From the NCBI GenBank assembly GCA_001564275.1, contig LKND01000022.1, forward strand, positions 1-37,138: DNA of 37,138 nucleotides, written 5' to 3'. Shown in pieces: positions 8,760 through 16,000 of the stretch; position 1 is the stretch's first letter, and each line of letters begins with the position of its first letter. The notes beneath the pieces are model-generated. The model was not told the DNA's origin, made no database searches, and saw only the letters and a program-made list of their open reading frames with translations. The DNA is from Natrialbaceae archaeon Tc-Br11_E2g14. GTDB taxonomy: Archaea > Halobacteriota > Halobacteria > Halobacteriales > Natrialbaceae. The position numbers and the translations under genes were made by a program.

Positions 8760-8853
8760 TCGCGAGCATTACCCCGGTCGACGCGGCGGGCAGCCGAATT
8801 GCCGGCGGTGACTGAGCTGGAGAGCCACTCCAACACCCATGCCGAGGCGCAGG

Positions 8854-8860
8854 TTTATAC
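8854..8860 (+). promoter_or_regulatory. TATA box of the DHH nuclease gene
   Basis: TTTATAC at 8854-8860 is centred about 30 nt before the ATG at 8887. This supports 8887 as a leaderless start rather than the ATG at 8839, which would lie upstream of the promoter. Confidence 0.6.
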
Positions 8861-8886
8861 TGCAAGCCGACCCAACCACCGACAGC

Positions 8887-10458
8887 ATGGCAGGCCCGAT
8901 TCCAGCCCTCGAGGAACGCGCAACCGCCTGTGCAGCGTTTCTTCACGATCAAGGTAGCGTCCTCCTCGCGTCCCACATCGACGCTGACGGGCTCACGAGC
9001 GCCGCCATCGCGGCCTGCGCGCTCGAGCGCGCAGGCATCGAATTCGAGACGGTTTTCGAGAAACAGCTCGACGAGGCCGCCATCGCGGCCATCGCCGACA
9101 CCGAGTACGACACCGTCCTGTTCACCGACTTCGGCAGTGGTCAGCTGGACGTCATCGCCGCCCACGAGGACGCAGGCGAGTTCACGCCCGTGATCGCCGA
9201 CCACCACCAGCCGGCCGACCGCGACACGACCTACCATCTGAACCCCCTGCTGTTCGGGATCAACGGGGCCTCGGAACTCTCCGGAGCCGGCGCGAGTTAC
9301 GTGCTCGCGCGGGCACTCGCCGAAACCGGTGACGGCATCGTCGACGCCGGCGACGAGCCAGGCCACGAGCACGCGACCCCCGACGGCGGGACGACGACCG
9401 ACCCCGAGTCGCCGGGAAGCCACTCCCCTCGGCTCGGGACAGCCACAGCCACGGCACCCTTGAGCCGACCCACCGGCAACTCCCCGCGGGCGGACAACCG
9501 CGACCTCGCCGCCCTCGCCGTCGTCGGGGCCGTCGGCGACATGCAGGCCTCCGGCGGCGAACTCCACGGCGCGAACGAGGCGATCGTGACCGAGGGCGTC
9601 GAGGCCGGCGTCCTCGAGACCGCCACCGACCTCGCGCTCTACGGGAAACAGACTCGTCCGCTGCCCAAACTGCTCGAGTACGCAAGCGACGTGCAGATTC
9701 CGGGCATCTCGAACGACGCCAACGGCTCGCTGCGATTTCTCGACGACCTCGACCTCGAGTTGCGTCGCGACGGGGAGTGGCGCCCCTGGGCCGACCTCAC
9801 CGGGGAGGAAAAACAGGTCGTCGCGAGTGCCCTCGTCCAGCGGGCCGTCACGAGCGGCGTCCCCCCGCACAAGATCGACGACCTGGTAGGGACGAGTTAC
9901 GTCCTCGCGACGGAGGCGGTTGGCACCGAACTCCGGGATGCGAGCGAGTTCTCGACGCTCCTGAACGCCACCGCCCGCTACGAACGCGCCGACGTCGGCC
10001 TGGCGGTCTGCCTCGGGAACCGGGCCGGCGCACTCGAGCGGGCCCGCCAACTGCTCCGGGAGCATCGCCGCAATCTCTCGAGCGGTATCGATCTGGTCAC
10101 CGAGGAGGGAGTGACGAGCGAGGCCCACGTCCAGTGGTTCCACGCGGGTGACCGCATCCGAGAAACCATCGTCGGCATCGTCGCCGGGATGGCGCTGGGC
10201 AACGCCGGCATCTCCCGCTCGAAGCCGATCATCGCCTTTGCGAACAAGGACGAAGAGGCGGTGAAAGCCTCCGCCAGGGGAACCCACAGCCTCGTCCGAC
10301 AGGGGCTGGATCTCTCCGCGGTGATGGGGGAGGCCGCCCGCGCCGTCGACGGGGACGGCGGGGGCCACGACGTCGCCGCGGGGGCCACGGTTCCGGCGGG
10401 TCGCGAGGCTGCCTTTCTCGAGTTCGCCGACGAACTGGTCGGCGAGCAATTGTCCTGA
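8887..10458 (+). CDS. DHH-family phosphoesterase, RecJ/GAN-like single-strand nuclease
   Basis: A 523-residue DHH/DHHA1 phosphoesterase of the archaeal RecJ-like group, which includes exonucleases acting on single-stranded DNA or RNA and GINS-associated proteins. The four metal-binding motifs are present: ASHIDADGLTSAA (Asp32, Asp34), LFTDFGSGQ (Asp81), IADHHQP (DHH at 105-107) and VGAVGDM (Asp218). The C-terminal DHHA1 domain has DGDGGGHDVAAGA. Residues about 155-204 between motifs III and IV are a Pro/Ser/Asp-rich insertion. All catalytic residues are retained, so activity is expected. Which haloarchaeal RecJ paralogue it is cannot be told from sequence alone. The gene follows hemD by 127 nt but has its own TATA box, so it is probably transcribed separately. 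Confidence 0.87.
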   Translation: MAGPIPALEERATACAAFLHDQGSVLLASHIDADGLTSAAIAACALERAGIEFETVFEKQLDEAAIAAIADTEYDTVLFTDFGSGQLDVIAAHEDAGEFTPVIADHHQPADRDTTYHLNPLLFGINGASELSGAGASYVLARALAETGDGIVDAGDEPGHEHATPDGGTTTDPESPGSHSPRLGTATATAPLSRPTGNSPRADNRDLAALAVVGAVGDMQASGGELHGANEAIVTEGVEAGVLETATDLALYGKQTRPLPKLLEYASDVQIPGISNDANGSLRFLDDLDLELRRDGEWRPWADLTGEEKQVVASALVQRAVTSGVPPHKIDDLVGTSYVLATEAVGTELRDASEFSTLLNATARYERADVGLAVCLGNRAGALERARQLLREHRRNLSSGIDLVTEEGVTSEAHVQWFHAGDRIRETIVGIVAGMALGNAGISRSKPIIAFANKDEEAVKASARGTHSLVRQGLDLSAVMGEAARAVDGDGGGHDVAAGATVPAGREAAFLEFADELVGEQLS

Positions 10459-10590
10459 CCCGAGCGTGCCCGACGGCGGGCGCGGTCACCGGCTGCGCAC
10501 GAACGCGTGCTGGTACGGGAACTCGGAGGACGATCCGGTCACGTCGACTGTGGGCGGCCGCCGCCGAATCGAGGGCCAGGACGTGTACGG

Positions 10591-10989
10591 CTACGCGGTG
10601 CGCAACCGAGAGCCGTCGAGTGCGACCAGCATGGCGGTCGCCCGGTTGGTGACGCTGTATTTGCGCCACTTCCCGTCCTTTCGCCGGTCGACGAGCCCGG
10701 CGTCCGTGAGCTGGGTGAGGGCGTGGCTGATCGCACTATCGCTCACCGGCAGCAGTGGCGCGAACTCACAGACACACAGCTCCTCATCGGCTGTGTGGAG
10801 GATGCGAATGATCTTGTATCGGGTTTCGTTGGCCAGCGCCGACAGGACGTCGACATCCGATTCGAGGTCGGGTCCGCCAACGGCCGCTTCCAACTCCTCG
10901 AGTTCCTCGAGTCGCTCCCTGAGTGTCTCGTTCGTGCAACTCCCAAGTTCGTCGCTGAGATACCGCTCGAGCCGATCGCTCGCTGACAT
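10591..10989 (-). CDS. arsR: ArsR-family transcriptional repressor
   Basis: A 132-residue ArsR/SmtB winged-helix repressor, expected to leave DNA when As(III) or Sb(III) binds. The metal-sensing ELCVCEF box (Cys72, Cys74) lies at the start of the recognition region, followed by the HTH SDSAISHALTQLTDAGLV (83-100) and the wing RRKDGKWRKYSV. The N-terminal ~40 residues form a Glu/Leu-rich helix, longer than in bacterial ArsR, with a further Cys at 18. The start at 10989 is preferred over the ATG at 11010 because an AT-rich TTAATTTATG box lies about 22 nt upstream of 10989. It is divergent from the cupin gene and close to arsD/arsA, so arsenite control of those genes is the natural inference. 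Confidence 0.88.
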   Translation of the reverse strand: MSASDRLERYLSDELGSCTNETLRERLEELEELEAAVGGPDLESDVDVLSALANETRYKIIRILHTADEELCVCEFAPLLPVSDSAISHALTQLTDAGLVDRRKDGKWRKYSVTNRATAMLVALDGSRLRTA

Positions 10990-11095
10990 AAGGATGCTTG
11001 ATCGACACATAAATTAACTCTTTTGCAGCGAGCCGCCACTCACCCCGCACCCACCACAGCAGAACAATTTAGTGTTTGTTAATCCTATAGTGGAC

Positions 11096-11209
11096 ATGGC
11101 TATCCGCACAGTACAGCGAAAGACGAGCCGGCCAGCGAGGCGACCGGCGACACAAATACCGGCATGCCCATCGACGACGGGCGAGCCCGACGCGATGGAG
11201 TGGATCTAA
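11096..11209 (+). CDS. possible 37-residue leader peptide or gene remnant before the cupin
   Basis: A short reading frame from the ATG at 11096 to TAA at 11207-11209, whose stop shares its last base with the ATG of the cupin gene (TAATG). A TTTAGTG box lies 25 nt before 11096, so a leaderless transcript would begin at this ATG and its translation would deliver ribosomes to the cupin start. The peptide is basic and Pro/Thr-rich with no recognised domain; its end, GEPDAMEWI, could be the remnant of a longer gene. Whether the peptide has a role of its own is unknown. Confidence 0.4.
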   Translation: MAIRTVQRKTSRPARRPATQIPACPSTTGEPDAMEWI

Positions 11210-11601
11210 TGTCGTACACGCGAATCAACTACACCGACATCGAACCGGTCTCAGGCGCGATGCACAATTTGAGTGAGCCCCTCGATAGCAAGGAGGTCGG
11301 TGTCACGATCGCCCGCTGTGAACCCGGCTGGCGGAACCGCCCACACAACCACGCCGATAACGACCACGAGGAGATCTACATCCTCATCGACGGCCACGCA
11401 ACGGTCCTCGTGGATGACGAACCTGTCGAGATGGAAGGCGGCGATGCGATCCGAATTTCGCCGGAGTCGACCCGCCAGATCAGAAACGGGGAGTCAGAAA
11501 GCGCGTTCGTGCTGGTCAGCGCGCCCGCATCCCGATGTCTCACCACCACTGGAATGGGCGAAGACGGGGACTCGTGGGCCGCAGACGGCTTTGTCGGCTG
11601 A
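11209..11601 (+). CDS. single-domain cupin protein
   Basis: A 130-residue single cupin barrel. Cupin motif 1 is visible as PHNHADNDHEEIYILIDGHATV (about residues 45-66), supplying His, His and Glu ligands for one metal ion. Motif 2 is degenerate around GGDAIRISPESTRQIRN, where the usual second-motif His is replaced, so metal binding would rest mainly on motif 1. The start at 11209 has GGAG about 9 nt upstream and forms a TAATG overlap with the preceding short frame. The gene sits between arsR and arsD; a role in arsenic response is suggested only by position. Small cupins cover many activities, so no substrate is proposed. Confidence 0.8.
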   Translation: MSYTRINYTDIEPVSGAMHNLSEPLDSKEVGVTIARCEPGWRNRPHNHADNDHEEIYILIDGHATVLVDDEPVEMEGGDAIRISPESTRQIRNGESESAFVLVSAPASRCLTTTGMGEDGDSWAADGFVG

Positions 11602-11723
11602 ACCGGACAGTCGAGAGTCGGTTTAGCGATACTCGAAACGTTTAGGTTTACAGTTCACGTTTTGCTCAACTGAGTTCGAGACGAGACGGCTTCGAATCGC
11701 GGTAGACGACTTCACTCAGTCGA

Positions 11724-11752
11724 GATTTGTTTGACCAACGATCGAACAAATC
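11724..11752 (+). promoter_or_regulatory. inverted repeat overlapping the arsD start, probable ArsR operator
   Basis: GATTTGTTTGA (11724-11734) and TCGAACAAATC (11742-11752) are inverted repeats with one mismatch in 11 positions and a 7-nt spacer. The right arm ends at the base before the arsD ATG (11753), and the left arm lies at the -25 position expected for the TATA box. A repressor bound here would cover promoter and start. Assignment to the nearby ArsR is inference. Confidence 0.6.
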
Positions 11753-12084
11753 ATGATCCAAATCCAACTCTACGAAGAAGCGATGTGTTGTTCCACGGGC
11801 GTCTGTGGACCCGATCCGGACGACGAACTCGTCCAGCTGAGCGCTGCACTCGACCAACTCGCGGACGAATTCGAAACGGTCGATATTTCAGCGCAAACAT
11901 CCAGCACAACATCGACCAGTTCCTCGACACCCAGGCGATCTACGACCTCGTACAAGAAAACGGTCCGGAGGTCCTCCCCATCACCGTCGTTGACGGCGCG
12001 ATTGTCGCCACGGAAGTGTAGCTTTCCTACGACGAACTGGCAGCCGAAATCCGTGCCCGACAACCCGAGCCACAGGAGGTCTAG
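11753..12084 (+). pseudogene. arsD: arsD (arsenite metallochaperone) with frameshift and nonsense mutation
   Basis: ArsD hands As(III) to the ArsA ATPase. The N-terminal part is clear: IQLYEEAMCCSTGVCGPDPD with the Cys-Cys...Cys arsenite triad (Cys11, Cys12, Cys17), then a normal helix to ETVDIS. A one-base deletion near 11890 shifts the frame; the rest of ArsD (ANIQHNIDQFLDTQAIYDLV and on to VVDGAIVATEV) continues in the next frame. That frame has a TAG at 12019-12021 where homologues have an aromatic residue, followed by the remaining C-terminus (LSYDELAAEIRA) to the natural stop at 12084, three bases before arsA. The shifted frame runs on to about 12322, through the arsA start, so translation of arsA may be disturbed. 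Confidence 0.85.
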
Positions 12085-12087
12085 GGA

Positions 12088-13053
12088 ATGGCAACAACCC
12101 AACCGACGACGGACGCCCGAGCAATCGTGGAACCAAGCGGCGAGGAAACCCAGTTCCTCTTTTTCAGTGGCAAAGGCGGCGTCGGCAAGAGCACCATTGC
12201 CGCGACCTCGGCCACCAAACTCGCCGAGGCGGGCTACGAGACGCTCGTCGTCACGACGGATCCAGCAGCACACGTCGAGGACATCTTTGGCGAGCCCGTC
12301 GGCCACGAGCCGACCTCGGTGAGTCAGACCAACCTCCATGCGGCCCGCATCGACCAGGAGAAGGCACTCGAGGAGTACCGCGAACAGGTCCTCGACCACG
12401 TCACCGAGATGTACGATGCAAGGGAGGACACGAAGATCGACGTCGAGGCCGCCATCGCCAACGTCGAAGAGGAACTCGAATCCCCCTGTGCAGAGGAGAT
12501 GGCCGCCCTCGAAAAGTTCGTGAGCTACTTCGAGGCGGATGGCTACGACATCGTCGTCTTCGACACCGCCCCGACGGGCCACACGCTCCGACTCCTCGAA
12601 CTCCCATCCGACTGGAAGGGGTTCATGGACCTCGGCTCGCTGACGAAGGGGGCCACACCCCCAAACGGCGGGAAGTACGACATGGTCATCGAGACGATGC
12701 AGAACCCAGAGAAAAGCTCCTTCGCCTTCGTCATGTATCCCGAGTACACCCCCATGATGGAGGCCCACCGGGCTGCCGAGGACCTCAAGGACCAGGTCGG
12801 CATCGAGACCGCCTTCGTCGTCGCCAACTACCTGTTGCCCGAGGAGTACGGCGACAACGCCTTCTTCGCCAACCGGCGCGCCCAACAGCAGCAGTATCTC
12901 GGCGACATCAAGGATCGCTTCGAGACACCGATGATGCTCGCGCCGCTTCGTCGGGACGAGCCGATCGGGCTCGACGAACTCAGCGCGTTCGCTGAGGCAG
13001 TGAGTGGGCTGGACGCCCCCGACCAGCAGGTTCCGGAGGTGCGACCGCGATGA
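12088..13053 (+). CDS. arsA: ArsA-family arsenite-stimulated ATPase
   Basis: A 321-residue, single-domain ArsA/GET3-type P-loop ATPase that powers arsenite export with a membrane partner. The deviant Walker A FFSGKGGVGKSTIAATSA lies at about residues 25-42, the switch DTAPTGHTLRLLELP near 163-177, and ESPCAEEMAALEKF carries a Cys in the region used for metalloid binding. Bacterial ArsA is a tandem repeat of about 580 residues; half-size forms acting as dimers are usual in haloarchaea. The gene begins three bases after the arsD remnant and overlaps the next gene by ATGA. No ArsB or Acr3 exporter is in the window. It is intact although both flanking genes are broken. Confidence 0.9.
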   Translation: MATTQPTTDARAIVEPSGEETQFLFFSGKGGVGKSTIAATSATKLAEAGYETLVVTTDPAAHVEDIFGEPVGHEPTSVSQTNLHAARIDQEKALEEYREQVLDHVTEMYDAREDTKIDVEAAIANVEEELESPCAEEMAALEKFVSYFEADGYDIVVFDTAPTGHTLRLLELPSDWKGFMDLGSLTKGATPPNGGKYDMVIETMQNPEKSSFAFVMYPEYTPMMEAHRAAEDLKDQVGIETAFVVANYLLPEEYGDNAFFANRRAQQQQYLGDIKDRFETPMMLAPLRRDEPIGLDELSAFAEAVSGLDAPDQQVPEVRPR

Positions 13054-13265
13054 GCGACGCCCAGCCCACCCAGAAGATCGAGGAGGGCGTCGCACAGTCG
13101 CTCCAGGCGTTCGTTGACGCCATCGAGGACAGCGAGACTTAGCGGGAGTTCGTGGCCGCAAACGAACAGCTCGAAGCCGATCCCGAGGCCACGGCGTTAC
13201 TCGAGGAGTACCGACAGATCCAGCTCGCGTTCGATCAGTCGCTGCTGGCCGAGTTACGAAAAATT
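13050..13265 (+). pseudogene. YlbF-family protein, broken by an in-frame stop and truncated
   Basis: The reading frame begins with ATG at 13050, overlapping the arsA stop (ATGA), and encodes MSDAQPTQKIEEGVAQSLQA, an N-terminus of the YlbF/YmcA helical family. A TAG at 13140-13142 interrupts it after residue 30. The same frame then continues convincingly with REFVAANEQLEADPEATALL and YRQIQLAFDQSLLAEL before family-like sequence ends at about 13258-13265, where the hairpin array begins. So the gene carries a nonsense mutation and has lost its C-terminus, probably to the inserted repeat. Bacterial YlbF/YmcA act as regulators or complex scaffolds; the role in the haloarchaeal ars context is unknown. 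Confidence 0.65.
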
Positions 13266-13393
13266 CGAGGCGGAAGCCTCGCTTCAGGGGCATGACGAGA
13301 GCGGAGCTCTCGCTGTCGTTCGAAAGCCGTACGTCTTTCGTGATGACGAGGCGCGGAGCGCCTCGAACCACAACCGAAAAGCTTCGCTTTTCG
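13266..13393. repeat. array of five short hairpins with ~27-nt spacing
   Basis: Five perfect stem-loops follow one another: CGAGGC/GCCTCG at 13266-13281 (loop GGAA), CGAGAGC/GCTCTCG at 13296-13312 (loop GGA), CGAAAG/CTTTCG at 13321-13340 (8-nt loop), CGAGGCGC/GCGCCTCG at 13347-13365 (loop GGA) and CGAAAAGC/GCTTTTCG at 13375-13393 (loop TTC). Their starts are 30, 25, 26 and 28 nt apart. The array begins where the YlbF remnant ends and stops 48 nt before a decayed IS right end. A 50-codon open frame (13292-13444) runs through it. The array may be a REP-like or structured-RNA element; its function is unknown. Confidence 0.7.
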
Positions 13394-13440
13394 AGGACGG
13401 GGATGAAGCCGACCAACAGTATTCAACCGTTAACGATGGC

Positions 13441-13672
13441 GTGAAGTACCCCGCGCACGGTGGCGCGGGGCGTCCGTGTTTAATCTTGCACTGCTGAGGC
13501 AACGGACTTTACTTCCTCTCGCACTCGACTCTCGCCTTGTGCCGACGTTCCGTTGCCGGTAACACCCGAACACAAATCGTGTCCGTGAGAGTCGGGGCCT
13601 CCACCAGCCCCCGATGCCGCCCGTCTCACCTTCCGAACTCGTGGAACCACGCAATTGGTATAGCGGCATGCG
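13441..13672 (-). mobile_element. decayed IS200/IS605 (IS1341-type) right end with possible tnpB tail
   Basis: On the minus strand a reading frame ends ...HDLCSGVTGNGTSAQGESR and SVASAVQD before a stop at 13480-13482. It is followed by the hairpin CCCCGCGC/GCGCGGGG (13449-13470, 6-nt loop) and the terminus TACTTCAC. This order (frame end, GC hairpin, short spacer, -TTCAC) matches the right end of the intact element at 15857, which reads hairpin then GATGTCAC. No catalytic TnpB motif remains, so I read it as a terminal fragment. The link of the open frame to TnpB is inference. Confidence 0.5.
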
Positions 13673-14375
13673 CTATACATCAGGCATCCCTGTGAGCAGT
13701 CGACCCCGGTAACAAGACTCGAGTGTCGACCCCTCGAGCGACTCATCGCGGTGGACCCCCTCCACGAGCCGCCGTGGCGCCAGTCCGCGAACCCTCCCCC
13801 ACTCGACCCCAGATCCCGTTGGCCCGAGCGCAGGGCTCGCGTGTGCGTGCTCTGGATGCTGCCAACGTTTGCACAACTGCCCAGCAGAGCAATGGAGCGG
13901 GACTGAATCACTCCGTCATCGAGTACCCAGATGGCAAGGACGGGTGCTGGGACCAGTTAGGACCGCTCCGAGCGTCGACGGGCTGGGGGTGTCCCGCCGC
14001 TGGGACGGACACTCCCTCGAGCCCCCAACCCGACGTGGCGATACGGAATCACACCCGCGTCCCAACCGATGACCCACCCACGGCCAACGGCGCAGTGTGG
14101 AGTGATGTCCATCGTCCCCCTTCCTCCGTTCGCCGCCCCACCCTCCCCAGTCACCGACTGCACACGTGGGATTCGTAGCCGGCTCGAGCGAAGCCGAAGG
14201 CTGAGCCAGCGAAGGCACCCAGTACACGGAGACCGCGCTCGACCCTATTATAAATTGTATAGCGGTATACAGAATGTGTCCACCGACCCCAACCCGTCCA
14301 CGGCGCGCCACACCGGCGCCGGCAGCCACATGCATGCAGCCCAGGAGTATATAGTCATATATAGCAAGATATAGA
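13658..14375. other. gene-poor stretch with AT-rich palindromes and phased ATATAG repeats
   Basis: No convincing gene is seen between 13672 and about 14412. The stretch holds a perfect inverted repeat GTATAGCG-GCATG-CGCTATAC (13658-13678), a related one TGTATA-GCGG-TATACA (14256-14271), and three ATATAG copies exactly 10 bp apart (14349-14354, 14359-14364, 14369-14374). The AT-rich tracts stand out against GC-rich flanks. They could be regulator sites, a promoter region or remnants of a mobile element. Confidence 0.5.
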
Positions 14376-14603
14376 TGTGGTCGGCAACCTCTATCCGACA
14401 CGAGAGACGCGGAGTAGCCGTCCCCTCACCGCGAGCCGAACCATGAGAGAGCCAGCCGATCCAATTGCGACGACCGGTCGACTCGGCCAGGACCAGTCCC
14501 AACCAGCCCCGGTCTGCCGATCCACTCGGGTCATCGAGCAAAACCGCCCCGAGCAGTACCCACCACGCCACAAGCGGGATCAGGACGAATCCAGGCCGAT
14601 CCA

Positions 14604-14611
14604 GGAGGTGG
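14604..14611 (+). promoter_or_regulatory. ribosome binding site deciding the GTG start of the MgtC gene
   Basis: AGGAGGTG at about 14604-14611 is an almost perfect complement of the 16S rRNA 3' end, 5 nt before the GTG at 14616. It fixes the non-ATG start and contrasts with the leaderless starts seen elsewhere in the window. Confidence 0.6.
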
Positions 14612-14615
14612 GCTC

Positions 14616-15860
14616 GTGATCGAGTTCGAGCCGGCCGCCCACCTCGAGGAGGAGGTCGTCAAACTCGTCATCGCCACCCTCCTCGGGATGTTCCTCGGCC
14701 TCGAACGCGAGTGGTCCCAGAAGTCGGCGGGAATCCGGACGTTCGCGCTGATTAGCCTACTCGCTGCAGTGTTCACCATCCTCGAGGAGCCGGGGCTCTT
14801 GCTGGTCGGTGGCGTGTTGATTATCGCCCACGCGGTCTTGCTCGCGGTCCAGAGCTTCATCGAAGCGGAGATCGAGGGGCTGTCCCTGACGACGTCGGTA
14901 TCGATGCTGGTCGCCTACAGCATCGGCGCGCTGGTTGCCAACGGCTTCTTCCTCGAATCGGTGACCGTCGCCGTTCTCTCCTCGCTTTTGCTCGTGTTGA
15001 AGCGCGAACTCCACGAGTTCGCCTGGGGGCTCTCCCGCGAGGAAATGCGCAGCGCCGTCGAGTTCGTCATCCTCGCGTTCGTCATCTTCCCCCTGTTGCC
15101 CGAAGGGACGATCGACCCGTGGGGGGCGATTCCGCCCAGACTCATCTGGTCGCTGGTGATCGCCATCAGCGCCATCGGCTTCGTGAACTACGTGCTCGTG
15201 AAGCAGTACCAGGGCCGGGGCATCGCCGTCACCGGGTTCTTCGGCGGCCTCGTCAACTCCACGGCCGTCGTCGCAGAGATGGGCAAGCGGGCCACGACCC
15301 AGCAGGGGATGCTCGGCCTCGCAATCGGGGCAATCCTGCTCGCGAACGCCGCGATGGCCTTCAGAAATGCCGTCCTGGTCATCGTTTTCGTGCCCGAAGC
15401 CGCCCTCGTGATCGGTGCGCCACTCGGGGCGATCACGGTGGCGGGCATCGCTGCCGCCGTCTGGCGAAGCGACTGGCGCACGAACTTCGAGGCCGACCTG
15501 ACCTCGCCGTTCAGCCTGCGAAACGCCCTGACCTTCGGTGGGCTGTTCCTGATCGTGCTCGTCGTGTCCGTCGGAGCCGAACAGACCTTCGGGACGACCG
15601 GCTTTCTCGCGACGGCGTTCTTCGCGGGGCTGGTCTCGAGCGGGTCGGCCACCACGACGGCCGTCACCCTGGCGAGTACGGACCAGATCACGACCGAGAC
15701 CGCAGTGGCGGGGGTCATCGCCGGCACCGCAGCGAGCATCCTCGTGAAGACCCTGTTCGCGGCGGCGATCTCCCGGGAACTCGTTCGGCCCGTGTTGCTC
15801 TGGAATCTTGCGCTGATCGCCGTCGGCGCAAGCGTTGGTGCGGTCGTCTTACTTCGGTGA
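14616..15860 (+). CDS. MgtC/SapB family membrane protein with DUF4010 domain
   Basis: A 414-residue polytopic membrane protein. Residues 14-135 form the MgtC/SapB domain, with the typical LLGMFLGLEREWSQKSAGIRTFALISLLAA near residues 21-51; the remaining ~270 residues match the DUF4010 arrangement of seven or so helices, including FFGGLVNSTAVVAEMGKRA and LVSSGSATTTAVTLA. Such fusions occur in archaea and bacteria and have been linked to Mg2+ or general ion homeostasis, but the transported species is unknown. The GTG start at 14616 has a strong CCAGGAGGTG ribosome site about 5-14 nt upstream. The stop codon lies inside the right terminus of the IS element at 15857; without the IS the protein would end two residues later (see findings). 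Confidence 0.86.
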   Translation: MIEFEPAAHLEEEVVKLVIATLLGMFLGLEREWSQKSAGIRTFALISLLAAVFTILEEPGLLLVGGVLIIAHAVLLAVQSFIEAEIEGLSLTTSVSMLVAYSIGALVANGFFLESVTVAVLSSLLLVLKRELHEFAWGLSREEMRSAVEFVILAFVIFPLLPEGTIDPWGAIPPRLIWSLVIAISAIGFVNYVLVKQYQGRGIAVTGFFGGLVNSTAVVAEMGKRATTQQGMLGLAIGAILLANAAMAFRNAVLVIVFVPEAALVIGAPLGAITVAGIAAAVWRSDWRTNFEADLTSPFSLRNALTFGGLFLIVLVVSVGAEQTFGTTGFLATAFFAGLVSSGSATTTAVTLASTDQITTETAVAGVIAGTAASILVKTLFAAAISRELVRPVLLWNLALIAVGASVGAVVLLR

Positions 15861-16000
15861 CATCCTCCGCGCCGTGAACGGCGCGGCTTCCCGGCATGGG
15901 AATACCAGCTAAGTTTCGCTGTTGCTGGCAGAGGGTTCCGACCCGTGGAAAGTCGAGAGAGTCATCTGCGAGGGTTCCTCGCTCGTCTCTCGGTGGGTCG
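15840..16000 (-). ncRNA. expected TnpB guide RNA (reRNA/omega RNA) at the right end
   Basis: TnpB nucleases use an RNA made from the 3' end of tnpB and the right end of the element, with the guide taken from the flanking DNA. Here that RNA would cover the tnpB tail and the hairpin at 15867-15886, and the guide would start at 15856 reading away from the element (CGAAGTAAGACGACCGCACC). This is inferred from family knowledge and position; the 5' boundary is arbitrary. Confidence 0.4.

Noticed and set aside
12019-13142. In-frame TAG codons in arsD and the YlbF-family gene as signs of pyrrolysine or recoding
   Set aside because: arsD also carries a frameshift that recoding would not repair, no other gene here uses internal TAG, and pyrrolysine insertion is not known to me in Halobacteria. 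Decay is simpler.
13266-13393. Hairpin array as a CRISPR array
   Set aside because: Spacing is regular, but the repeated units differ in sequence and no direct repeats of 25-37 nt with unique spacers or cas genes are present.
13723-14178. 151-codon plus-strand frame in the gene-poor stretch
   Set aside because: Pro/Arg/Thr-rich, low in acidic residues, with no ribosome site or homologue-like motif; it overlaps equally poor frames on the other strand.
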